The notes under the pieces were generated by a model that worked only from the letters and a program-made list of their open reading frames with translations, had not been told where the DNA came from and did not search any database. A stretch of DNA of 64,000 nt from Saccharomycopsis fibuligera x Saccharomycopsis cf. fibuligera (taxonomy: Eukaryota > Ascomycota > Saccharomycetes > Ascoideales > Saccharomycopsidaceae), in assembly GCA_001936135.1 (NCBI GenBank), contig CP012815.1:1116001-1180000 (forward strand), in the 5' to 3' direction. Every line of letters starts with the position of its first letter. The stretch's first letter is position 1. Shown here one piece after another: positions 31,250 through 40,688 of the stretch. Made by a program: the position numbers and the translations under genes.

Positions 31250-31491
31250 CTTGAGCCCAACTACCTTTGGTTGGTCTGCTAGTTCAGATTGCTTCTTGCT
31301 GTAATTTTATTTGATTGTCGCGGGTCATATTCATTGTCCCAAAATGGACTGGTACGCGGGCCGGTTAACAAGAGTTTCCGAAATAAGAGACACTAAAAAG
31401 TACGCCCACCCTTTTTTCCTCCATTTTTGCCCTTAATTTATTGAACAATCACTATTTTTTTTATTTCTTGTTTTCTTCATGCACTGCGACT

Positions 31492-31535
31492 AGCAAACGG
31501 TTTGCTCGCAGCACGCGTGCATTGAAAGAAAACGG
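31492..31535. repeat. Adjacent palindromes followed by 17-bp repeat, copy 2
   Basis: AGCAAAC-G-GTTTGCT (31492-31506) is followed by the perfect palindrome GCACGCGTGC (31511-31520). This overlaps the second copy of GCATTGAAAGAAAACGG (31519-31535). The compact arrangement could be a protein-binding site cluster. Confidence 0.7.
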
Positions 31536-32943
31536 CGTGAAACAGCTAAAGTCATGACTTTTTTTTATTTTGCATGCTGAGCACAGCCGGTTTTGAGTGG
31601 AGACCCCCTTCCCTATTCTTTCTTCATTCTGCATTAGTGCCCAAAAGTCACGTATTTGAAACTCAGTTCTTTACCAGAATCTTCGAACAATACTCTTTTG
31701 TCATCGAGGCTTTTTCTATTATTGCTTATTGACATTTATGTATACACAGAATCCAATATCATTGAAGTACCCTTGCGACTTTCATTTGAGAAATAATGAC
31801 ATAGCTGCTTATAGTCGGGGCATAAATTAAATACAATAGCTCAAGATAATATCCCAAAAAAGAAATTAAACTCCTTTTTTTTTCTTTGGAGTGTATATGA
31901 ATACTTGACTACTTATTTCGTTTATGCACTCAAATGTAGGGCAAAAACTAGTAGCTGCCAAGCCGTTATTTTTTGTCCTATCTTCTCATTTTTATATGAC
32001 CAGTCAATCCTTCAATAAATCGTAACTCAGTTCTGACGAGTCGTCGATATTGTCTCAGTGCTCAATGCTTAGTGCGACACATGGGGGGAAGAGAACAAAT
32101 ATGTGCTTACACAATGGGCTCGGAAACTAGTCCACTAAAATCTCCACGCTAATTACCAACATGTCTCATCTATCAAGACACCAAAAAAGAACACGCTCGA
32201 TAAAAAATATGCCCTTAGGGTTACGATAATACCTTCACAGCGGGGATGCCCAGCGGTAGCATAATTATATGCTTACATGACGAATCTCGTTATCAGCTGC
32301 TCTATATGTTGTAATTTGTAATAATTTTTTTTTCGCCTCACCTGCCCTGTTGTTAAGTGATCGAATGGTTTAGTACCAAATAAGTGGTTGCATTTAGCCT
32401 ACGCTAATTCGGATCAGGGTTGTCTAAAAACCGAAACACGAGTCTTATAGCTGCGATTTTGTCTTCAACAGTCACAACAGTAATTTTACCAATTTTCCAC
32501 AGTCATTGGCTACCTGAGTATCTGATAAAGATGCGGTTGGCCATTATTCACTGTCTCAACATTAAATTGAAACCGAGAAAGCTTTCCCTTATTTTTGATT
32601 GACGTGCCATACTGTAACAGTCCATAGAAAGAATACTTGGCCAACTATGTATCAACACGGATTTCTCAGCAAATAGGTGAAAAGCAGGAAAGGATAACGC
32701 TAGATGATAAAGCGGCATGCAGTATGACTGCAACTTGCTCGCGCGGTGTTTCCCCAACCACGAAGAAAGCACAGCATGCCGGCAAGGTCAATAATTTTTT
32801 TAAAAAAAGCTGTCTAAACCGTTGTTTCTACAATCTTACCAGCTGTTATTTGTCAAGGATTTGGCTAATTAATCCCATAGTTTAAATTATTAAGGCCGTT
32901 TATTTACACCATAAACAGAGATTATTATAAAAGTATTAGCTTC

Positions 32944-32986
32944 GTTGCGCCTCCTTGAAGGTCGCAACCTTGCCGTCGATCGGCAA
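32944..32986. other. Two adjacent perfect hairpins in a GC-rich island
   Basis: GTTGCG (32944-32949) pairs with CGCAAC (32963-32968). TTGCCG (32970-32975) pairs with CGGCAA (32981-32986) around a TCGAT loop. An alternative stem AAGGT/ACCTT with a CGCA loop lies inside. Such clustering is unexpected in an AT-rich spacer and could be part of a structured RNA or a binding site. Not matched to any known RNA. Confidence 0.5.
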
Positions 32987-33046
32987 TTGGTAGAGGAAAC
33001 AGGGTACTTTGTCATATCAAAAACGATGCTGATCTACGACTAATAC

Positions 33047-33052
<6 letters not shown>

Positions 33053-33076
<24 letters not shown>
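33053..33076. repeat. (AT)n microsatellite
   Basis: A run of alternating A and T follows ATACATATAC. Common in AT-rich yeast spacers. Confidence 0.8.
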
Positions 33077-33077
<1 letters not shown>

Positions 33078-33847
33078 ATGGTTTTCTTTAACCTCTAATA
33101 GCGTGCCATATGACCCTGCAGGGGGTGATGGGGGTTACGGAATAGTGGATTTTCTCCTACCAGTTTCACCACTTCCTCTCAAACATGGCGCGTATAAATA
33201 TTAAAGCTATATACTTGGCTTGAAATATATTATGTGTGCCATAGGAGGGCAAATCATCTAGTAAGTCCATGCATACACGTTTTGATGCGTTATGGCTGCA
33301 CTAATTGCAAACGGGCTCTTCTCCTTCCCACATATTCGTATTTCACCAAAGGCCTTTTTTTGTGCAAAGCAAACAATTAATAATTTCAACTAAAAGTGCT
33401 TTACCTCACAGGATTACCAGAAGTGAGAAATCCACGTTAACTAATATCATGTGGTGCAATGACAATAAAATCAACCGTTCATTAGTTGTTCTCATCGCAA
33501 GGCGGACCATAAACGGCCTTTCCGTCGCATTCAGTTAGTTGAGACAGCCTATAATCGAACTCCAGCGATGACGATGGCAAGCGGCTAATTACACACTTTG
33601 TAATAGTACTTTTTTTCTTCTCCCATGCTCTTTTGTTTTTGCGACAATCATCTTCAAACCTGTCGATCAATAGATCGATCGATATGCGCATCAGAGAAGT
33701 ATGCTTGAATGCTCAGCGACATTAAAATACAAGCTAGCAACCTAGCGATTATCATTACCATATGGCAAGCAAGTCGTAGACCTTGCGAATATACAGCTTT
33801 GTATTTTCAAGAAATTAGTGTATCAGCATCGACGAAACAACCGTTGC

Positions 33848-33871
33848 TTTTTTTTTTTTTTTTTTTTTTTT
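33848..33871. repeat. Poly(dT) tract
   Basis: Twenty-four T in a row inside the gene-poor region. Confidence 0.8.
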
Positions 33872-34757
33872 CTAGTTTCTTGTTTCAATTTCTACTCGAA
33901 GTCCCCGAAGACACTTATGTGGGTAGATGCGCAACAGCTGCTGAAACCATTTTTGAATTTATATTTTGTAATTTCGTTTCTTTCCTCCTGCCGTAAACGT
34001 TTTTTTGAATGTGTAATGGTTCCGGTCTAAAAAAAACCGTAACATTAATCAAATTTAGTGTTGTTGATATTGTAGCACTTATAACCGGTACTGCCATGCT
34101 ACATGCTACTGCTGTAGCAGCGCTATTTCTGCTGGAGTGCATTACATGAAAACAATATTTCATTAAAAAATTTTTTTTTTTTTTTTCGGTGTTTTTTCTG
34201 GGAGTTTTTTTTTTTCCAGTGAGCGTTGGACATGCATCCGAAGCTAACTATGGTACATGTATGATGTATATGCGTCATATGCGTCATATGCAGAACAAGC
34301 AGTTACTGCAACATATATGCACCATCACTTACATCTATATGCAGCCTGCTATACTGCGCTTACGCATATTTATGTATTAGCGCGCACGGTAACCGTTTAT
34401 TGGAGGACGTGCAAAAACCCTAAACAGTTGAGGATCTCAGGCAGGGCACACATATTTAATAATCGTGCTTTCTCGAAATCTTTCTTTTTTTTTTTTTCGT
34501 ATATTCTTGCTTCATGTTATATATATACCTAAACAAATCTCTCTTTTCTCATTTACCAATCAATTATTTCAGCCTCCACCGGAATATACTCACTTTCCAC
34601 TTTCTTTGACAACACATTTGGGTCACAGTGTGCACAGTGTCTGTATTATTATTGTTACTCAACGTCTTCAGACATCATACATCCATATAGCATACAGCGC
34701 ACTAAACACAACAGAGAAGCCAAAAAACTCAAAACTCAAAACTAAAAAAATTGCGCA

Positions 34758-35273
34758 ATGGGATTCAGTGATCTTTTTTCGAAACGAAAACAACAACAAC
34801 ATCATCATCATAATCAACAGCAGCTGCAGCAGCAATCACAACAGCAGCAACATCAACTTGATGGCAATCCCAATAATCTCCCTCCACAGTACCGCAAAGG
34901 TAGTCATTCCTCGACCAGCAGTAGTGCTGCTTCAGGTTCTGCTGCTGGAATACTTCTTAGTGGCCACCACCATCATCATCCATCAACAAGTCGCAGCCCA
35001 AGTACCGCCTCTCAATCAGATCCTCTTTACTCATACTTGCCCGATAAGCAAAGATACCCAAATTCTAACCAGCTAACAAAACAGCTAGTACGCACTGGTT
35101 CTATCAAATGGGACTGTTGCCGTTGTGGAAGTCTTGGAAATCAATTTTCGGTGCGTCGTGGCGACTTGGATCCTGATAATTTGCTACAGCCGTTTTTCCA
35201 TTGGGGTGATAGTTTTTGCAATAACTGTTCTCACAATTTCTGCTCCGCATGTATTGAAGGACACACTTGTTGA
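34758..35273 (+). CDS. Small Q/H-rich double zinc-ribbon-like protein
   Basis: A 171-residue protein. The ATG follows an A-rich leader. Residues 11-35 are Gln/His-rich and 50-80 Ser/Ala/His-rich. The C-terminal third holds the pattern IKWDCCRCGS (Cys120, 121, 123), then CNNCSHNFCSACIEGH (Cys154, Cys157, His159, Cys162, Cys165, His169) and a final Cys171. This resembles fungal 'double zinc ribbon' proteins that begin WxCCxCG and end CxxCxHxxCxxC. The ligand set implies bound zinc. Function is not known to me. It stands alone in an 11-kb gene-poor tract, with TATATATA about 240 bp upstream. Confidence 0.8.
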   Translation: MGFSDLFSKRKQQQHHHHNQQQLQQQSQQQQHQLDGNPNNLPPQYRKGSHSSTSSSAASGSAAGILLSGHHHHHPSTSRSPSTASQSDPLYSYLPDKQRYPNSNQLTKQLVRTGSIKWDCCRCGSLGNQFSVRRGDLDPDNLLQPFFHWGDSFCNNCSHNFCSACIEGHTC

Positions 35274-38200
35274 ACTCAGAAAGATGGAAAAGAACACATG
35301 ATTTAATAAATATGGTTCTTGCACCTTTCGTGTTTTAAGTACGCGTGTTCCAAGTTTACTTTTCTCATACTCTTTTAGTCTTTATTTTTTATGTTTGTCT
35401 CACAATTATTTTTTCCTCGAGCGGAGTTAAATGCAGAAGCATTTCTTGCTGTTACACTGGAGCTAATTTCCGGCATTCGGGTCGGAAATTAGAATTGATA
35501 CTTGTGTTGTTTATTGTGTTAACATAAACAAGCTCTGGGGCCTGCATCAACGTTTACTTTCATTATGTCTATTGACTAATTAAACTGCCGACACTCTATA
35601 ATTAAGCCGGTCGAAAAGGATAAATGACATTAGTTCAAGTAGCGGCGTGCTTACTATCTGAATACATAATTTAAAAGATCCCATCATCCGCTTACTAGAA
35701 CTTTCATGCTCCAAGTTCAAATCGAGCTTTTTTCCTTAATTCTGAAACACCAAACTGCTTGCGAAACTGCTTCTTTGAACTGATTGCTCTGCAATCTATT
35801 GTTGTTGTTTTTTGTTCGCGTCTTTTCTAATTGGCTATTCCATAAGTTTTACTGATTGGTTTATTGGTAGAGATGACAAACCCCGATGAACAAAGATCTA
35901 CTTTCATATTCAAGGAATGGCAGATCTTTGAATATGAGTTCGGGGGAGTGTACAATTATTAATATTCACAATGTTACCAAGCATCTGTTATCCTTATTTT
36001 TTTCTCCCCCTTTACGTCTGCTACTTTTGTTTTTGTTTGAATTTACGAACATGTTACTTCCTCGTGCATAATTTTTCTCTCATTTGTTTTTCATCATGAT
36101 GTTTTGCTACTTTCTGTGTTTCCCCATACTGACCTCGTCTAACGCATTTACTTGTTATCTGCTTGACCAAGAAGCAGATAGATTTTTGCCACAGTTTTCT
36201 TGGTTCTCCCTGTTTTGTATCATAATCATCCTTTATTTCTTACATGATGATATACTGTTGTACTACTCCATCTTTATTATTGGCATCCTGTTTTTTTTAC
36301 TTCTCTTTTGCTTTCAAAAACGCAACCGCTTCTTTTTAATGCATATTTTATTTCTATCATATATATTAATAAACATTTACTTTATTTTTACTCATTTACA
36401 TCATTGATAAATAGATCCCAGTATGTTTCTATACTTTTACTTTACGAAAGAACAGAAGATAGGCTCCTTTTTTTGCCTATCTCCTCTATGTTTCATAATT
36501 CCGGCGCAGATCATCGAGGAAGACCAGTTAGTCGGCTTCGTACCACAAAAAGTATACTGAGACAAGTTAGCATAGTAACTTGACTAGCACAACTAGTTTC
36601 CCTAATTATGAGTCTACCTCCTTAAGCTGTAATCAAAAAATTTTGGCCAGCTGCGAACTAACTTAATGCACCTGTTTACGGTATTTTCTGGTTGTGATTT
36701 CATGATCTTTTGTTATCCAGGGGCTGGCTGCTGTTTGTGTGCGGCGCAAACTGCGTGTCCGTCTAATGGCACGCATGAGTCAATTGAATTGAGCATTATT
36801 GCACTCAACTCACATCATGTCTCCTGTATGCCTTATTGTGATACTCGGGTAACTTTGAAAGCCTTTTCCGGTAACCTAGTCATACTTGAGTATGTCTACA
36901 ATAAACTACCTTCTCTGCATTGTGTGATTCCCAGATTATGTCGCACTGTTTTACCAGCCATTTTTTGTTGGCATTGAGTATGCTGACAGTTTTGTTAATG
37001 CTATGAAGCTCAAATTTTAAATCCAACAATTATATGTCATGGAATGGTATGCTGATGAAATCAGAATGCATAATTTGAACAGTGGTGAAGCTCTGTTGAA
37101 TGCAACCATATGATTGTCAGCTTCTAAAAGTTTCCTTCATCTGTGAGGTTTTCAATAGGCTATCATCGAAGCTTTTACTACAGATACTACTACTTCTGCT
37201 CTTATCTCTTTTGATGCAAATTACAGGTGGTTTAAAGCACCTACATATAGCATTCTCTGATTGTTGGCGAAGATCTTAGACCACATATGGAATCTGTATA
37301 TTCAGGCGCTGCTTGCAAAGCACTGAAAAGTATTGAGTAAAATATATTTCACAATGTTTTGCATACTTTCAAAGTTCGTCTTATTTTTCCCCTCAATCAC
37401 CAGTTTCTTCAGCTAACTAAGTTGATAACTAGTACTATCATCTATATTATAGGCAATTACATTGTTATCTCCTAAGAGTTTGGACTTGTTAACTCTTCTA
37501 TTCCTTCTTAGTTCTGGGTCAAATTTTAGGCTACTTTTAGTTAAGGAATCTATCCAAAATAAGATTGTTCGTCATTGAGGGTTGGCTGGCGGATTGAATG
37601 CTCTGTTATTTTTTAGTATTTTGAAAAACTGAAAAATATACTCCAACTGAACCCTGGGCGATACAATATTATTGATTTTGCTCGAAATCCATGACCTAAA
37701 ATACAATATCAAAAATTTTACCTCTATTGTTAACTGCGATCATAAAAATCTCTTTCAACTCTCAATAGCTCTTCAATATGCATATTTGCATAAGGGCGCA
37801 CACCAACCAGTATTGAAAGCATCAGCAGCCAATCTCTGCTAGTAATCGGAAAGTAAACAGCTTTTTATGAGCTATAGAAAATAAAAATTACATGAGAGAG
37901 GCATTTTCTAAGGTAGCGGAACTGTTTATCATTGTTAAATATTCATCCGGCATAACTGAAGAAATATATCAGGAGAAATTTTTTTGGTGAACCTAATTGA
38001 ATTCAATATTCATCAAACTTGCATTATACAAACGCTCAGGTTATTTGGAAGTGTGCCTTATATATCAGCTGATAGCTTACATCTTATTAAAATTGGATTA
38101 AATTAGGTTGAATATGACCTATTCTCACCGAGCCTTTAAAAATCAAGGTACGAAATGATGATTTCACCAAACAAATACGGCAGCTAGTTTATGCTAAAAA

Positions 38201-39177
38201 TTCTAGATTGCACTTCTATGTTTTCGGGGCATCGTTGATCTTCTATTCTTGACCTAGCCAATTATGCTCTAGAAAGCTTGTATTTGCAGCTTCTAGTGCA
38301 CCAAATTCAATCTAAAAAGAAGCAAATGTTCCCCCAGTCTGCGCTCTCCATTAAGAGAAACTCTTTAAGATCAGATATCTTATTCTATCGTGTATTTGCA
38401 TGTATGCCCATCAGCCTGCTGGGATCAGATTTAGTGTTGAATTCCAATTACTTCGCTGAATAATACAAGGTGAAAAGCCTTCACGTTCCACCATTATTTT
38501 GAGAGCATATTTACAAGCCAATCCACCCTGCTTGTTTATAACTTGAGATATATTTCTAGCGTTGCTCATCTTGTCTGGTTTTTATCTGCTTGCAGCATTT
38601 TGTATGTCTGGCTTATGCAGTGGTAATTCCCCTTTTTATAGAGGCGACGTTGTCAAAGCAGTAAGTACAGCTACACAGTAAGTAGCATGACTGGCTATTT
38701 TTGCAAAAGTATTATAGCAAAATATAGCTTTTTTGTTTGTTTGTTTTTTTAAATTTTATTTGACATCAGCGAAATTGGCTTCAGTGAGCAGTATAGACAA
38801 TTTCAAAGTAAGTAAGTAAGTGGGTAAGTACCGTTCCCGCGGCACTTCCCTAAAGGGCTCGCAACGCGTAATGCCAACGTCAGCAAATGAAAAGCCTGCA
38901 AAGCAGTAAAAAATTATGATTTGCAAAGGTACTTTTTACACCCAGTCAAGTCGAAGTGGAGTGCATTGACACAGCTCTAGACTATTCACACAATAAAGTT
39001 GCCAGCTATAGTTGCATAGCTGTTGTTATCGCGATTAGAAATCCAATAATCAAAGTACTGACCGGCCAATATTTACTTTTTACTCTAAGGGGGAAAAAAA
39101 AGTCCAGATCAAATTTTATATTTGATCCAAGTCATAAACAATAGAACAACATTAACGCCAAAAACATTAAAAACAAC
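35274..39177. other. 3.9-kb gene-poor region
   Basis: No supported gene. It contains a compact inverted-repeat element (35881-35945) and T-rich sequence (36000-36400). A stretch between about 36950 and 38650 shows faint, broken coding-like sequence, possibly a very old retroelement fossil. The last 300 bp is the promoter of the membrane-protein gene at 39178, with repeated AAGTAAGT (38805-38830) and a GC-rich patch (38830-38880). Confidence 0.5.
35881..35945. other. Compound hairpin, structured-RNA candidate
   Basis: Outer stem CCCCGA (35881-35886) with TCGGGG (35940-35945); inner stem CAAAGATCT (35891-35899) with AGATCTTTG (35922-35930). A competing stem TCATATTCAA (35904-35913) with TTGAATATGA (35928-35937) shares bases with the inner one, so two folds exclude each other. 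The outer and inner stems enclose an internal loop, as in H/ACA RNAs. The next ACA (35952) is further from that loop than the usual 14-16 nt, so that class is not supported. Confidence 0.5.
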
Positions 39178-40425
39178 ATGTCATCAACATCAGCATCTTT
39201 TATACCGCGATCAAAACACACATACAAGAGAACTCTTCCTCTAATCATAAACACTAGTGCTCTTGCTAAAGTGCTATTTTTGCTCCAGCTATCATCGTAC
39301 CTATTCGTGCTTTTAGTGGGGATATCATACGGAAATGAAAATTACAATCTTACGCCAAAAAAAGAAAACATTCCTGCTGCAGTGGTAGAAGCTTCCTATC
39401 GTCACGACAACATCGATTCAAGCATAGGCGGTAATCGGAATGGCAAAGACAGTAGTAGCCTTAATGATCTAGATATAAAGATAGACGTTGAAAAGCTTAA
39501 TCCCGCTATTCAAGTTAACAAACGTGATACCAACATCAATACTGATCTCTCCAAAGACAGCAACATAAACAACAACAATCAGAAGTCAGCCACTGGCCAA
39601 AGTCAATTTTTGTACTCGCCATTTGAAATAATTAATGCTAATTACCCATTCAAATCCTTCTACTACATCCTCATTGCCCTCACTTCCGCTTTGAAATTTT
39701 ATTTCCTTGCAGTGGTGAGTATCCTTGTGTTGCGGTTATTCCGCTATACCACCTACCAACGCATGCATGTTTACAGTTATGCATTTGTTGCTTCCTCGGT
39801 TTGCAAATTTGGCAATTGGTTGATTTTCAATTACGTTACTCTTGAGGACTCTCCCTCGGTGCAAGGTAGAAGCTTTTTAGTATTTTTGATGTTGGCCAAT
39901 TTGGGCTACTATTTGGTGATATTTAAAATTTTTAGTAAAAATATTCTGCTTTTTAATACGTTGATGAAGTCCTCCAATTTCAATAATAGTGCATTGACTT
40001 TTAACAAGGTTTTCAATAACTATAAAAATAACACAATATTGAGAATTTTTGCCAAGTTGACAATGGGCAGAAAACTTGATTATTTTCAGTTTTTAAAATT
40101 AAATTATGCGATTTATGTGGGTATACAGTGTTGGCTATTTAGATCATACTATTATCATCAAATAGCTAATGATTTGACATATTTAAACGTTTACAATTTC
40201 TTGACGTGGCTTGTGTTGCTTTATGATTTGGTGTTTGATAGCTTGGTGCTTGATTTGTTTGGGCTCGGTAGCGGGTTTAATTTCAATTGTCTATTCAAAA
40301 TAAGAAGCAACAGAAATGGAATAATTATTGATGGTGAAAGCAAGGATAAGAATAATAATGGTAGGGAAGAAACTTTGAGTATTGTAATTACAGATAAAGA
40401 TGATAAGTCGACATTAGTGCTATAG
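39178..40425 (+). CDS. Polytopic membrane protein of unknown function
   Basis: A 415-residue protein from an ATG in an A-rich leader. Hydrophobic segments lie at about residues 30-50, 161-188, 198-220, 231-252, 307-322 and 336-360, so about six membrane spans. The first is followed by a hydrophilic Asn/Ser-rich loop (52-158) with a Lys-Arg pair (VNKRDTN, about 114-120), a possible Kex2 site if the loop is luminal. The tail is charged (DGESKDKNNNGREE). I do not recognise the family. It resembles neither RTA1 nor standard transporters by eye. Converges with the next gene. Confidence 0.8.
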   Translation: MSSTSASFIPRSKHTYKRTLPLIINTSALAKVLFLLQLSSYLFVLLVGISYGNENYNLTPKKENIPAAVVEASYRHDNIDSSIGGNRNGKDSSSLNDLDIKIDVEKLNPAIQVNKRDTNINTDLSKDSNINNNNQKSATGQSQFLYSPFEIINANYPFKSFYYILIALTSALKFYFLAVVSILVLRLFRYTTYQRMHVYSYAFVASSVCKFGNWLIFNYVTLEDSPSVQGRSFLVFLMLANLGYYLVIFKIFSKNILLFNTLMKSSNFNNSALTFNKVFNNYKNNTILRIFAKLTMGRKLDYFQFLKLNYAIYVGIQCWLFRSYYYHQIANDLTYLNVYNFLTWLVLLYDLVFDSLVLDLFGLGSGFNFNCLFKIRSNRNGIIIDGESKDKNNNGREETLSIVITDKDDKSTLVL

Positions 40426-40688
40426 CTAGAGTCATGGACATGGTGATGGCAGTGCCATTTGCTGTTTTTTCAACTTATGTATATATATTCACCTCGAAAT
40501 TATTTGCCGTAAATGATCCGTGTTGTGCCATTTTATATCATATAAAGGAATCATGCATAGAAACAATACAAATTTACTATTTTATAGACTTGTTGTTTTG
40601 ATTTTCACATAAAAAAAAACCAAATAATTGTAGGAAGTATTTTAGCTCAGAGTTCAGATCTCAATGCTGTTTAGGTTGTTAATGCAGC

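Larger units (their letters stand above)
27758..34757. other. 7-kb gene-poor AT-rich region
   Basis: No frame longer than about 90 codons has a recognisable domain, and frames on both strands overlap at random. The left end (about 28000-28330), with a GC-richer patch and TTATATAGG, may be the STE18 promoter. The right end (34200-34757) is the promoter of the zinc-ribbon gene, with TATATATA near 34520. Between them lie a 19-bp tandem repeat, a repeated 17-mer, hairpin-forming sequences, an orphan TATA box with a 41-codon ORF and an (AT)n run. Together with 35274-39177 it makes an 11-kb tract containing one small gene. Confidence 0.6.

Noticed and set aside
33053-33076. Cruciform or origin element at the (AT)n run
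   Set aside because: Simple AT microsatellites are common in such spacers, and no ARS-like consensus was evident beside it.
35881-35954. H/ACA snoRNA assignment for the compound hairpin
   Set aside because: The distance from the internal loop to the following ACA is about 21 nt instead of 14-16, and no second hairpin with an H box was found.
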